Below, one piece after another: positions 45,653 to 54,179 of a DNA stretch of 64,000 bases (position 1 is its first letter; every line of letters starts with the position of its first letter). Below the pieces are notes generated by a model that had not been told where the DNA came from, searched no databases, and was given only the letters and a program-made list of their open reading frames with translations. Source of the DNA: an uncultured beta proteobacterium (GTDB taxonomy: Bacteria > Pseudomonadota > Gammaproteobacteria > Burkholderiales > Burkholderiaceae); the NCBI GenBank assembly GCA_903935355.1, contig CAIZRK010000020.1, forward strand, positions 1 through 64,000, in the 5' to 3' direction. Made by a program: the position numbers and the translations under genes.

Positions 45653-47533
45653 CTAGCCCCCATACAAGAACCTGGGTAGCCAAAGAGTCATGCCAGGCCA
45701 GATATACATGAAGAACATGCACGCAATCACAATAAACATGTAAGGCATCATGCCAGCAAAAATCTGGTTGAGGGTAACGCCTGGCGGTGAGACCCCTTTA
45801 AGATAAAAAGCAGACATGGCCACTGGTGGTGATAAGAAGGCAGCCTGCAAGTTCACAAATACCAAGGTGCCCCACAAGAGTGGGTCAATTTGGAAATGCG
45901 CTAATAAAGGTAAGAAAATTGGTACGAAAATAACAATAATTTCAGTCCACTCCAAAGGCCAGCCAAGGAAGAAAATAATTGCTTGCGACAATAACATGAA
46001 CTGAATTGGCGTTAGATCTAACATGAGCACCCATTTTTCAATGATCGATTGACCACCAAGAATGGTAAAGACTGCTGAGAATAGTGCTGAGCCTACAAAT
46101 AACCAGCACACCATCGAAGTAGTCTTTGCTGTTAAAAATACCGCTTGCTTAGTGCGATCAAAATCTAAGGTACCCGCTTGAAAAGCAAGAATGAAGGCAC
46201 CCAACGCACCTACCGCTGCAGATTCTGTTGCAGTGGTGATGCCTAACAGGATGACCGCTAGAACCAAGATAGTGAGGATGCCCAAGGGCAGCACTGACTC
46301 AATCAGTAGTTTTAGAATTTCAAACTGATCCTCGTCAAATCTCAGGTAATAGTAAATGAGTAGCAATAAAAAAAGGACTGTAGTTAAGCCAAAATAGAGC
46401 TGGAAGTTTTCAGGCGGTCCAGCAGCAGCTTCTGGTTCTACGCCGGCAGCGGTAGGACCATCGCCAGCCGCAGCATCAAGAGCAACTAAAGGTGCATCTT
46501 CTTCCGTTTCTTTAGATTTACTATTATTAGAGGTGGCATCAAGTGATACTAGGCCCTCTTCAACTGGGGCCACATTATCAGCGGTAGATGCTTTAGCTAC
46601 TTGAGTTACCACTGGAACATTTAAGGCATCTTTTTCGGCCTGTTGATGAATGATGACATACCACCAGACACCCCACATCGTAATAGCCACAAGGATAAAG
46701 GGTGTTAATGCAGCTAGCACATTTTGAACAATTTTGGTAAACGAGAGGCGTGCATCAATTGGCGCATCCAATAACTTAGCTGGGAAAATCAATGCCTTTA
46801 AGGTCGCCACCAACATATTTTGGGAGTAGTTTTCACGTAAAAAATGGATCGATGCCGGGATCGGCACTACCAGTTGTTCAGGTGGAAGTTTAGGCGCAAC
46901 TTTTGGGTTAATTAAAGCCCAGCCAATGATGTATACCAAATACAAAAAGGCCAGAAAGAAGCCAGGTACCATCGCGGCAGCATAGAGCTTAACAACCGAT
47001 TGACCCGCCACAGCCGCATACACAATAATCATGACTGAAGGCGGAATTAAAATACCTAAGGTACCTCCAGCGGTAATAACACCAGCAGCAAGGCGAGTGT
47101 CATAGCCAGCATTTAACATTGGCTTCATGGCAATTACGCCCATGAGTACCACCACAGCCCCAACTAGACCGCTTGCAATTCCCCAAAAAGTACAAACAAT
47201 TAGAGTGGCTACTGCTAATGAGGCAGGTAAGCGACGAAATGCCAATTGAATACTGTAGAACATCTTGTCAACCAATGCCCCTCGCTCCATGACATAGCCC
47301 ATTAATACAAAGAGGGGAATGGAAAGGAGTACATCGTTTGTCATACCCCCAAAAGTTCTTTGCACCATTAAGGTAAAGATTTTGTTTGCGGCCCAACTTT
47401 GTGAAGGGTCGTAAAAGGCAGCAAAGCCAAACATCATACCTAGGCCCATCAGGGTAAAAGCGGTAGGAAAGCCAAGCATAATTACGACAATAATCAGGCC
47501 AAGCATACTTAAGCCAAGAAGTGGATCATTCAT
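45653..47533 (-). CDS. TRAP transporter large permease subunit (DctM type) with an internal insertion
   Basis: A 626-residue integral membrane protein that moves an organic acid with sodium, using the small subunit and a periplasmic binding protein. Motifs include GFPTAFTLMGLGMMFGF, GGTLGILIPPSVMIIVYA and AVGALGAFILAF. Typical DctM has about 430 residues. Here residues about 295-375 form a polar, acidic, low-complexity stretch (SNNSKSKETEEDAPLV, GVEPEAAAGPPENF) bordered by membrane helices, and a longer region before it separates two permease halves. It overlaps dctQ by 8 bases. Confidence 0.9.
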   Translation of the reverse strand: MNDPLLGLSMLGLIIVVIMLGFPTAFTLMGLGMMFGFAAFYDPSQSWAANKIFTLMVQRTFGGMTNDVLLSIPLFVLMGYVMERGALVDKMFYSIQLAFRRLPASLAVATLIVCTFWGIASGLVGAVVVLMGVIAMKPMLNAGYDTRLAAGVITAGGTLGILIPPSVMIIVYAAVAGQSVVKLYAAAMVPGFFLAFLYLVYIIGWALINPKVAPKLPPEQLVVPIPASIHFLRENYSQNMLVATLKALIFPAKLLDAPIDARLSFTKIVQNVLAALTPFILVAITMWGVWWYVIIHQQAEKDALNVPVVTQVAKASTADNVAPVEEGLVSLDATSNNSKSKETEEDAPLVALDAAAGDGPTAAGVEPEAAAGPPENFQLYFGLTTVLFLLLLIYYYLRFDEDQFEILKLLIESVLPLGILTILVLAVILLGITTATESAAVGALGAFILAFQAGTLDFDRTKQAVFLTAKTTSMVCWLFVGSALFSAVFTILGGQSIIEKWVLMLDLTPIQFMLLSQAIIFFLGWPLEWTEIIVIFVPIFLPLLAHFQIDPLLWGTLVFVNLQAAFLSPPVAMSAFYLKGVSPPGVTLNQIFAGMMPYMFIVIACMFFMYIWPGMTLWLPRFLYGG

Positions 47534-48197
47534 GATTTATCTCTTTAGTTTGACCAATACGATGGTGCGCTGCTTCATCGATTGCCTTGGCATTTTTCAT
47601 TGCAAGTTGACGAGATTCTTCATCAACGTGAGTTGAGGCAGCTAATTGCTGTTCAATCACATCGATTTCTGCTGCATCTTTTAAGCGTGCAGGCCATTCC
47701 CCAGTTTTAATGCAAACGATGCAGCGCAAAATTTCCACAAAGCCTTGTAGCAATACAAAGGCGCCCGCAATAGGGATGACTGTTTTGAATGGGTAAAGAG
47801 GTGGACCATTAGCTATTTGGGTAGTGTGCTCTCCTATGCGCCATGATTCTGCAGCATAGGTGTAGCCTGCATATACTAAAGCGGTAATACCAGGCAAGAA
47901 AAAAGTAACGTATAAAATTAAATCTAAAGTCGCTTGTGTGCGAGGCTTCATTGATCCATACAGGAAGTCACCACGAACATGCCCATTTTGCGCTAAGGTG
48001 TAGGCGCCGCACATCATAAACAGCGTACCGTAGGCCATTACCGATAATTCTCCGATCCATGCGGAAGGAGAGTTCAAGGCATAACGCCTGACCACATCTG
48101 TGCAGACCATCAGCATCAACAAAATAATGAGCCACGAAGCTGCTTTACCAACAAAAGTACTAATTTCATCTACTGTTAGCATGAACTTATCCATCAA
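47526..48197 (-). CDS. TRAP transporter small permease subunit (DctQ type)
   Basis: A 223-residue membrane protein with four helices: about residues 15-35, 50-70, 90-110 and 140-165. The motifs LMLMVCTDVVRRYALNSPSA, WIGELSVMAYGTLFMMCGAY and GHVRGDFLYGSM are typical of DctQ. A charged cytoplasmic C-terminal tail of about 45 residues is unusual in length. It overlaps dctM and lies 103 bases after the binding-protein gene, beyond a terminator. Confidence 0.9.
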   Translation of the reverse strand: MMDKFMLTVDEISTFVGKAASWLIILLMLMVCTDVVRRYALNSPSAWIGELSVMAYGTLFMMCGAYTLAQNGHVRGDFLYGSMKPRTQATLDLILYVTFFLPGITALVYAGYTYAAESWRIGEHTTQIANGPPLYPFKTVIPIAGAFVLLQGFVEILRCIVCIKTGEWPARLKDAAEIDVIEQQLAASTHVDEESRQLAMKNAKAIDEAAHHRIGQTKEINHE

Positions 48198-48235
48198 ACA
48201 TCCCCCTCAAACAGTCTTCCGCTTCTCTATAAAAA

Positions 48236-48270
48236 CATAAAAAACCGGACGGGAAGCCGTCCGGTTAGCA
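48236..48270 (-). terminator. Terminator or attenuator between the TRAP binding protein and permease genes
   Basis: On the minus strand AACCGGACGG and CCGTCCGGTT form a perfect 10-bp stem with a 4-base loop (48243-48266), followed by TTTTTTATG. It lies 34 bases after the binding-protein stop and about 45 bases before dctQ. Partial read-through would make more binding protein than permease, a ratio TRAP systems need. dctQ could also have its own promoter, which I do not see. Confidence 0.8.
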
Positions 48271-48300
48271 TGCCAATACATCGATTCTCAAGAAAACAGA

Positions 48301-49419
48301 TTAAGTTTTGAAGTAGTGGTCGTAGGCAATTTTAAAGTCAACATCCGTTAGGAGCTGCCAGCGAACTGCACGTTGCGCAAAGACCTTTTGTGAATCAAGC
48401 ACTTTCTTGAACATTGGATTTTCAGAAGCCTTCTTCGCAATAATCTTATCCCAAGCATTTAATTGAGCTACCAAAATTGATTTCGGTGTGGCATAAAACT
48501 TCACCTTATCTTTAGTTTGTAACTCAACAAAATCTTTGGAGTAGCGATCGATTGCTTTCCATGACATATCTGCTGAAGCTGCTTGAGTTCCTATTGCAAG
48601 AATTGCCTGAAGATCTGCTGGTAAGGAGTCATATCTCTTCTTATTGAAGATAATTTCAAACTGCTCTGAGCTTTGGTGAAAGCTTTGAAGCATATTGATT
48701 TTAGAGACGTCTGGGAAACCAAGGAGTCGATCTGAGGAAGCATTGTTAAATTCTGCAGCATCTAACAGACCACGATCCATCGCAGGAATAATATCCCCGC
48801 CTGGTAGCGCTTGAACTGAAGCACCCATATCTGTAAAGATTTCAATCGAAAGACCTACAGTACGATACTTCAAGCCCTTCATATCATCTGCTTTAGCGAT
48901 TGGCTTTTTGAACCAACCCAGAGGTTGGGTTGGCATTGGACCATAAGGGAAAGACACCACGTCTAGCTTTAAGTTGCTGTAGATTTCATTAAGTAACTGT
49001 TGGCCACCACCATATTGATTCCAAGATAGGAGGGTATTGGCATCCATGCCGAAAGCAGGGCCTGATCCCCATAGCGCTAAGGCAGCACTCTTGCCATACC
49101 AATAAGCAAGCACTCCATGACCGCCATCGAGTGTGCCACTTGATACAGCATCTAGTAGGTCAAAAGCCTTAACAACCGAGCCTGCTGGAAGCACTTCAAT
49201 TTTAAGGCGACCACCTGACATGGAGTTGACCTTAGCAGCGTAATCATTAGCGTATTCATGAAAAATATCTTTTGTGGGCCAAGTCGATTGAAAGCGCAAG
49301 GTTATTGTTTGCGCATTAGAAATCATTGGAAAGCCCATCGCGGCCGCACCAGCAGTACCAATAGCAGCATTTTTTAGAAACTTACGACGTGGACTATTGT
49401 TATTAGATGTCTCAGACAT
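48301..49419 (-). CDS. TRAP transporter substrate-binding protein (DctP family)
   Basis: A 372-residue periplasmic protein capturing the substrate for the DctQM pair that follows. The signal is of the Tat type: SPRRKFLKNAAIGTAGAAAM, ending near ISNAQT. The ligand domain shows LRFQSTWPTKDIFHEYAND, LGWFKKPIAKADDMKGLKYR and PALD-like IIPAMDRGLLDAAEF. It belongs to the same broad group as TakP but differs from the orphan at 39952. I use the ATG at 49419, six bases after AGGAG; the ATG two codons earlier is too close to that site. Confidence 0.9.
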   Translation of the reverse strand: MSETSNNNSPRRKFLKNAAIGTAGAAAMGFPMISNAQTITLRFQSTWPTKDIFHEYANDYAAKVNSMSGGRLKIEVLPAGSVVKAFDLLDAVSSGTLDGGHGVLAYWYGKSAALALWGSGPAFGMDANTLLSWNQYGGGQQLLNEIYSNLKLDVVSFPYGPMPTQPLGWFKKPIAKADDMKGLKYRTVGLSIEIFTDMGASVQALPGGDIIPAMDRGLLDAAEFNNASSDRLLGFPDVSKINMLQSFHQSSEQFEIIFNKKRYDSLPADLQAILAIGTQAASADMSWKAIDRYSKDFVELQTKDKVKFYATPKSILVAQLNAWDKIIAKKASENPMFKKVLDSQKVFAQRAVRWQLLTDVDFKIAYDHYFKT

Positions 49420-49425
49420 TTTCAT

Positions 49426-49748
49426 CTCCTATGTTTATTTTTTAATAAATTCACTACTAGATAAAGTAATGTTTTGTATAGAGTATTCCTTTTTTCTAAA
49501 TATTAATTTGAGGGTTTCCCCTTGTTTTTCTATTTTTCTTTTGTGCATTGCAATAACTTTTTAATACTCCTATAGCCTGATGAAGTGTGAATATGCGATG
49601 AAAAAAGCTTTCATCACAAATTGAATCTAATCCATATTTCAATAGAAATTGGGTAGATGAGTACACTAACGAAGATGAAATTAAACACCCGTCAAGGTAT
49701 CGCTTGATGCTTAAGATCATGCCAATGACCAATAATTTAAGGAAATAA
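49426..49748. other. Intergenic region between divergent dctP and hydroxyacid dehydrogenase genes
   Basis: About 320 AT-rich bases with no convincing gene. It must hold both promoters. A perfect inverted repeat GATGAAA-AAAGC-TTTCATC lies at 49597-49615 and could be an operator. A long minus-strand frame (49496-50110) crosses the region but runs antisense over the dehydrogenase and looks spurious. An AAGGAA ribosome site for the plus-strand gene is at 49740. Confidence 0.6.
49597..49615. promoter_or_regulatory. Palindrome GATGAAA-N5-TTTCATC, candidate operator
   Basis: A 7-bp perfect inverted repeat with a 5-base spacer, centred between the divergent TRAP binding-protein and hydroxyacid dehydrogenase genes. 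The symmetry and place suit a dimeric regulator sensing the transported acid. No regulator gene lies alongside, and which family would bind is unknown. Confidence 0.35.
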
Positions 49749-50735
49749 ATGATTGCTAAACCCAAAATTCTGGTGGCAAGGGCTATCTTTCCAGAGGCAC
49801 TAGCTAAATTGGAGGAGTCGTTTGAGGTTCGATCTAACCAGGCCGATGTAGTCTTTACTCCCGAAGAGTTAAAACAAGAACTAGCAAGTGTAGTAGGGGC
49901 ATTAGTTACAGGTAGCGAAAGAATAGATGCCCATGCTTTATCTGAGGCAAAGCAGTTAAAGATAGTGGCCAATATTTCAGTGGGATACAACAATTTTGAT
50001 ATTCCTGCAATTAGTGCTGCTGGTGTGATGGCTACTAATACTCCTGATGTATTAACTGACACTACTGCTGACTTTGGTTTTGCACTGCTCATGGCAACGG
50101 CTAGGCGCATGACAGAATCAGAGCATTGGCTGAGAGCAGGCAGCTGGACTAAGTGGTCGATAGTGAATAATCCCTTGGGTGTCGATGTGAGTCACTCTAC
50201 GATTGGCATTATTGGAATGGGTCGAATCGGTCAAGGGATTGCTAAACGTGCGCTAGGATTTGGAATGAAAGTGATTTATCACAATCGCAATCGCTTGTCC
50301 GAAACAGATGAAAAAACTTGCCAGGCAACTTACGTATCAAAAGAGGAATTACTTAGCACTGCTGATCACGTCATTCTTGTACTACCATACACACCTGAAA
50401 ATCACCACACGATTGGCGCACAAGAAATCGATTTGATGAAACCAACTGCTACCCTGATTAATATTGCACGCGGTGGAATTGTGGATGACGGCGCTTTAGC
50501 GCAAGCTTTACAAACTGGAAAAATATTTGCAGCGGGTTTGGACGTCTTTGAGGGTGAACCCAATGTAAATCCGCAATTACTCGAACTTAGCAACGTGGTC
50601 TTGGCCCCGCACATTGCTAGCTCGACTGAAAAAACACGCAGAGCCATGGTTGATCTTGCAGTAGAAAATTTGCGCGCAGCAATAGATGGTAAAAAGCCAC
50701 CCAGCTTAATTAATGCCGAAGTATTTAGAGATTAA
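49749..50735 (+). CDS. D-2-hydroxyacid dehydrogenase (glyoxylate/hydroxypyruvate or 2-ketogluconate reductase type)
   Basis: A 328-residue NAD(P)-dependent dehydrogenase. The cofactor site is IGIIGMGRIGQGIAKRALGF. The catalytic arginine is in NIARGGIVDDGAL, the glutamate in LDVFEGEPNVNPQL and the histidine in VVLAPHIASSTEKT. The group includes GhrB/TkrA and glyoxylate reductases. Divergence from a TRAP binding-protein gene suggests that it reduces or oxidises the imported acid, but that is inference. A fragment of a similar gene lies at 43940-44026. Confidence 0.9.
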   Translation: MIAKPKILVARAIFPEALAKLEESFEVRSNQADVVFTPEELKQELASVVGALVTGSERIDAHALSEAKQLKIVANISVGYNNFDIPAISAAGVMATNTPDVLTDTTADFGFALLMATARRMTESEHWLRAGSWTKWSIVNNPLGVDVSHSTIGIIGMGRIGQGIAKRALGFGMKVIYHNRNRLSETDEKTCQATYVSKEELLSTADHVILVLPYTPENHHTIGAQEIDLMKPTATLINIARGGIVDDGALAQALQTGKIFAAGLDVFEGEPNVNPQLLELSNVVLAPHIASSTEKTRRAMVDLAVENLRAAIDGKKPPSLINAEVFRD

Positions 50736-50740
50736 AAAAA

Positions 50741-51034
50741 CTACTCCGCTTCGATCTCTTCTGGGAGGTCTCTCAGTGCTAGTTCAATGCCACCAAATTT
50801 ACCGGCAACCCAGTTATAGACTTTACAGGCAATCCATAATAGTGCGAAGCCAAGCAAGGCATTGAGGATTAATGCAGAAAGCACGGTAAAACCCGGAATG
50901 GCGCCATCGCGAATGAAGGCAACAAACAAGGCCAACAAAACTATCGGCACTGAAAAGCAGAGGTAAACCAAAACTAGTGTTTTGGCAGTATGCAATGGGT
51001 CTAGAAAGACGATTTCTTTTTTGCTAATTTTCAT
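50741..51034 (-). CDS. Small membrane protein of unknown function
   Basis: A 97-residue protein with two hydrophobic helices, about residues 18-42 (LVLVYLCFSVPIVLLALFVA) and 48-72 (FTVLSALILNALLGFALLWI), and an acidic tail (LRDLPEEIEAE). The order helix-helix with a charged tail is reminiscent of DUF3566-type proteins, but I am not sure. It lies 12 bases after moeA on the same strand and may be the last gene of the molybdenum cofactor unit. Confidence 0.7.
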   Translation of the reverse strand: MKISKKEIVFLDPLHTAKTLVLVYLCFSVPIVLLALFVAFIRDGAIPGFTVLSALILNALLGFALLWIACKVYNWVAGKFGGIELALRDLPEEIEAE

Positions 51035-51046
51035 GATGGAGCAATC

Positions 51047-52384
51047 TTAAAGCAGTCCGTCAAAAAGCGCCACATCTACCCAGTCTCCAGCAGAAATATT
51101 TCCCTGTTCGTGATGCAATATAACAAAACAATTAGCTTGACTCATTGATCTTAAAATTCCGGCACCTTGACTACCAGTCAACCTAACTGTGGGCTTGCCA
51201 TCAAGGGCGCGCCCCAAAATAGCCCGTTGGAATTCAGTACGACCCGGCCTTTTTCGAATGGCCTCTTGTGTAATCGCTTGGGTGAGCTGAACTTCAGTTT
51301 GACTAGCGCCATTCAGTTGCAAAAGAGCTGATCTGACAAATTGATAGAAGGTCACCATGACTGCAACAGGGTTACCCGGTAAACCAAAGAATAGGGTTTT
51401 ACGGGCGGGATATTTTCCTGAAACTGGCTTCAGTGTGCCAAAAGCCATTGGCCGACCCGGCCGCATGGCGATTTTCCAAAAGCCCACATCACCGAGTTCT
51501 TGCATAATTTGCTTGGTGTAATCTGCTTCACCTACTGATACCCCACCAGAAGAAATTAAGACGTCTGCCCGTTGAGCTGCCTCACAAAAGGCCAGCTTGA
51601 GAGAATTAGGGTCATCACGCACAATGCCGCAATCAATAATTTCTAAATTGAGGCGATTAAGTAGGCCAGTAAGACTATAGCGATTACTGTCATAAATACT
51701 GCCAGGTACTAAATCTTGTCCAAGAGCACGTAACTCATCTCCTGAAGACAGAATAGCCACTTTAAGTTTGCGGCGTACTTTTAGAGTGGCAATGCCCAAT
51801 GAGGCAGCTAAACCCAAATCCGAAGGTCTCAGAAAACGACCGGCTAAGACGGCTGGGCTGCCGGCCTGTAAATCTTCACCACGTAGGCGGCGATTCTCAC
51901 CCCGTTGAAGTTGATTCCGTTTGAACTCAATGACAGAGATGTTCTCAGGGTTTTGGTTGATTGTGAATTCTTGTGGAAGCACGGTGTCGCAACCAATGGG
52001 CATCAGTGCACCGGTCATAATCTTGAGACATTCCCCTGGGCCAACACTGCCTTTATAGGGCTTACCTGCATAGGCGGTGCCAATCACCTTGAGAGTGATA
52101 TGGGCATCGCCCATATCCAAACAGTCTCCATTAAAAGCAAAGCCATCCATGGCAGAGTTATCTGCAGCAGGCACATTAGTCGGGGAGAGTAAGTCCTTTG
52201 CCAGAATACGGTTAATTGCCTGATCTAACGATACTGTTTCAATATCATTTGGCATGCCCATTGCATTAGATTCAAATAACAACTCTTGCACTAAATCTGC
52301 GATTGCTTTGCGTGCATCATCAACATGTAAAGATGAGCTGAGGAAAATAGGGTTGTTAGGGGACAGTCTTGTTGAGCCACTCAT
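51047..52384 (-). CDS. moeA: Molybdopterin molybdenumtransferase
   Basis: A 445-residue enzyme that inserts molybdate into adenylated molybdopterin. Motifs are PAADNSAMDGFAF, KIMTGALMPIGCDTV, VAILSSGDELRALG, the active-site SSGGVSVGEADYTKQIM and FGLPGNPVAVMVTFYQFVR. An N-terminal extension of about 30 residues precedes the core. It overlaps mobA by 4 bases and acts after Mog (37937-38560). Confidence 0.95.
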   Translation of the reverse strand: MSGSTRLSPNNPIFLSSSLHVDDARKAIADLVQELLFESNAMGMPNDIETVSLDQAINRILAKDLLSPTNVPAADNSAMDGFAFNGDCLDMGDAHITLKVIGTAYAGKPYKGSVGPGECLKIMTGALMPIGCDTVLPQEFTINQNPENISVIEFKRNQLQRGENRRLRGEDLQAGSPAVLAGRFLRPSDLGLAASLGIATLKVRRKLKVAILSSGDELRALGQDLVPGSIYDSNRYSLTGLLNRLNLEIIDCGIVRDDPNSLKLAFCEAAQRADVLISSGGVSVGEADYTKQIMQELGDVGFWKIAMRPGRPMAFGTLKPVSGKYPARKTLFFGLPGNPVAVMVTFYQFVRSALLQLNGASQTEVQLTQAITQEAIRKRPGRTEFQRAILGRALDGKPTVRLTGSQGAGILRSMSQANCFVILHHEQGNISAGDWVDVALFDGLL

Positions 52385-52986
52385 GGAGATGCCTCTTCTA
52401 ATGCCCGCAATTCTTCAGGTGTATTGATGTTGGCAAAGGCTTGCTCATCTTCAAATATAACCGTGCTACTACGCAAGTTCAAAAACCAACGATCAATCTT
52501 CAAATTGCCCGTACCTAAAAAGCTTGTTAAAGAATCCTTAAGGGTACTTCGCATGAGACAAAAAACGGGTTGGGCCCAAATCTTGCCATTGGCATCTTTG
52601 GTTGATGCGTAAACCAAATCAAATTTTCCACTCTTTATCTCTACCATCATCTTTTCTGCAAGGTCTATGGGAAGTAATGGTGAGTCACAAGGAGAGGTTA
52701 GGAGATAAGGGGTTATGCAGTTCTTGAGGCCTACTGAGAAACCAGCTAATGGGCCTGAGAAGTCAGTCGTTTCATCCATGAGGACGGGGAAGCCATAACT
52801 TGCATATTTAGTGATATTTCGATTGGCATTAATTAAAATAGGGCCCACTTGGGTCTTTAAGCGGGTAATGGCAGATTCAATTAACGGTTTTCCATGAAAT
52901 GGAATGAGTCCTTTATCTATGCCACCCATGCGTTGGGCGCGACCCCCAGCTAGAATCAGTCCCGTAATTTGGTCTTTTAAAATCAT
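52381..52986 (-). CDS. mobA: Molybdenum cofactor guanylyltransferase
   Basis: A 201-residue nucleotidyltransferase that adds GMP to the molybdenum cofactor, giving the form used by enzymes of the DMSO-reductase type such as nitrate reductase or formate dehydrogenase. The GTP-binding motif is LILAGGRAQRMGGIDKGLIP, with PVLMDETTDFSGPLAGF and TSPCDSPLLPIDL. It overlaps both moaA (by 1 base) and moeA (by 4). No molybdoenzyme is in the window. Confidence 0.95.
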   Translation of the reverse strand: MILKDQITGLILAGGRAQRMGGIDKGLIPFHGKPLIESAITRLKTQVGPILINANRNITKYASYGFPVLMDETTDFSGPLAGFSVGLKNCITPYLLTSPCDSPLLPIDLAEKMMVEIKSGKFDLVYASTKDANGKIWAQPVFCLMRSTLKDSLTSFLGTGNLKIDRWFLNLRSSTVIFEDEQAFANINTPEELRALEEASP

Positions 52987-54098
52987 TAGCCGCCGATGTA
53001 GGACATTTCGACTTTTCGGGTAGCAGCGCTAGTGGCAGTGTTTGAGCCCCGAATTTCAGAATAGTGATCATCTCGTGCTGCCCAAGTATTCATAATGGCA
53101 TTAGCAATCTCTAGATCACTTTTACCTGTCCGCAGTAATGTTTTGAAATCAAATCCTTCGTTGGCAAATAAGCAAAGATAAAGCTGTCCATCGGTAGAGA
53201 TTCGGGCGCGAGTGCATTCATGGCAAAAAGTTTGGGTCACACTAGAAATCACTCCTATTTCTCCAGAGCCATCTGCATATCGCCAGCGCTGGGCAACTTC
53301 ACCAGAGTAATTTGCCTCTATAGGCTCCAAAGGGTAGACCTCATTAATTCTGGCAATGACTTCTTTGGATGGAAGAACCTCAGCCATATTCCAGCCATTC
53401 GAACTTCCTACGTCCATAAATTCAATAAAACGTAAGGTGACACCCGTTCCCTTGAAATGCTTTGCCATGGCAACAAGCTCTTGATCGTTTGTACCTTTTT
53501 TCACCACCATATTTACTTTGATATTGGCAAAGCCCTGTGCTTGTGCAGTGGTAATGCCATCTAATACATCGGTTACCGGAAAATCCACGTCATTCATTTT
53601 TTTAAAGATAGCATCGTTTAAGCCATCCAGACTTACGGTAATTCGATGCAAGCCAGCAGCTTTTAATACAGCTGCTTTTTTATGCAGAATGCTCCCATTT
53701 GTTGTCAGCGTAAGATCTAGTGGATTGCCATCAGGCGTTCGAATTTTTGCCAACATTTCCACTAGCACTTCTAGATTTTTACGCAGTAAAGGCTCGCCAC
53801 CAGTTAGGCGAATTTTTTCAACTCCCAATGAGGCAAAAATCGTACTTAAACGAGTGATCTCTTCAAAACTCAGTAGCTCTTGGTGGGATAAGTAAGGATG
53901 ACTTCTGTCAAACACTTCCTTTGGCATGCAGTAAGTGCAGCGAAAGTTACAGCGATCGGTAACAGAGATTCGTAAATCTCTTAGGGGGCGACCACGCGTA
54001 TCTTTAGTGGAGCTCTTAGCAGTAACAAGCGATCTAGGAATGGACGGAGCAAGGCCTTTGCCTTCATTAATTCGAATGGGGATGACTTTTTTCACCAT
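52986..54098 (-). CDS. moaA: GTP 3',8-cyclase (radical SAM)
   Basis: A 370-residue enzyme for the first step of molybdenum cofactor synthesis, converting GTP to the cyclic dehydro intermediate used by MoaC. The radical-SAM cluster cysteines are C50, C54 and C57 in [12 protein letters not shown]. The second cluster lies in [20 protein letters not shown]. Other motifs are [14 protein letters not shown] and LTTNGSILH. An N-terminal extension of about 35 residues is typical for this group. It lies 81 bases downstream of rne on the same strand. Confidence 0.97.
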   Translation of the reverse strand: MVKKVIPIRINEGKGLAPSIPRSLVTAKSSTKDTRGRPLRDLRISVTDRCNFRCTYCMPKEVFDRSHPYLSHQELLSFEEITRLSTIFASLGVEKIRLTGGEPLLRKNLEVLVEMLAKIRTPDGNPLDLTLTTNGSILHKKAAVLKAAGLHRITVSLDGLNDAIFKKMNDVDFPVTDVLDGITTAQAQGFANIKVNMVVKKGTNDQELVAMAKHFKGTGVTLRFIEFMDVGSSNGWNMAEVLPSKEVIARINEVYPLEPIEANYSGEVAQRWRYADGSGEIGVISSVTQTFCHECTRARISTDGQLYLCLFANEGFDFKTLLRTGKSDLEIANAIMNTWAARDDHYSEIRGSNTATSAATRKVEMSYIGG

Positions 54099-54179
54099 TG
54101 GCTAATTATGAATGTGAAAGGGTGTTTCTGCCAAACCGCCAAGTATCTTTGTGGGATAAATGACGGTCTGGAGAAAAAA

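Noticed and set aside
49496..50110. Open frame of 204 codons on the minus strand
   Set aside because: It lies antisense over the well-supported hydroxyacid dehydrogenase for more than half its length, has no family motif, and its composition is that of a reverse-complement shadow.
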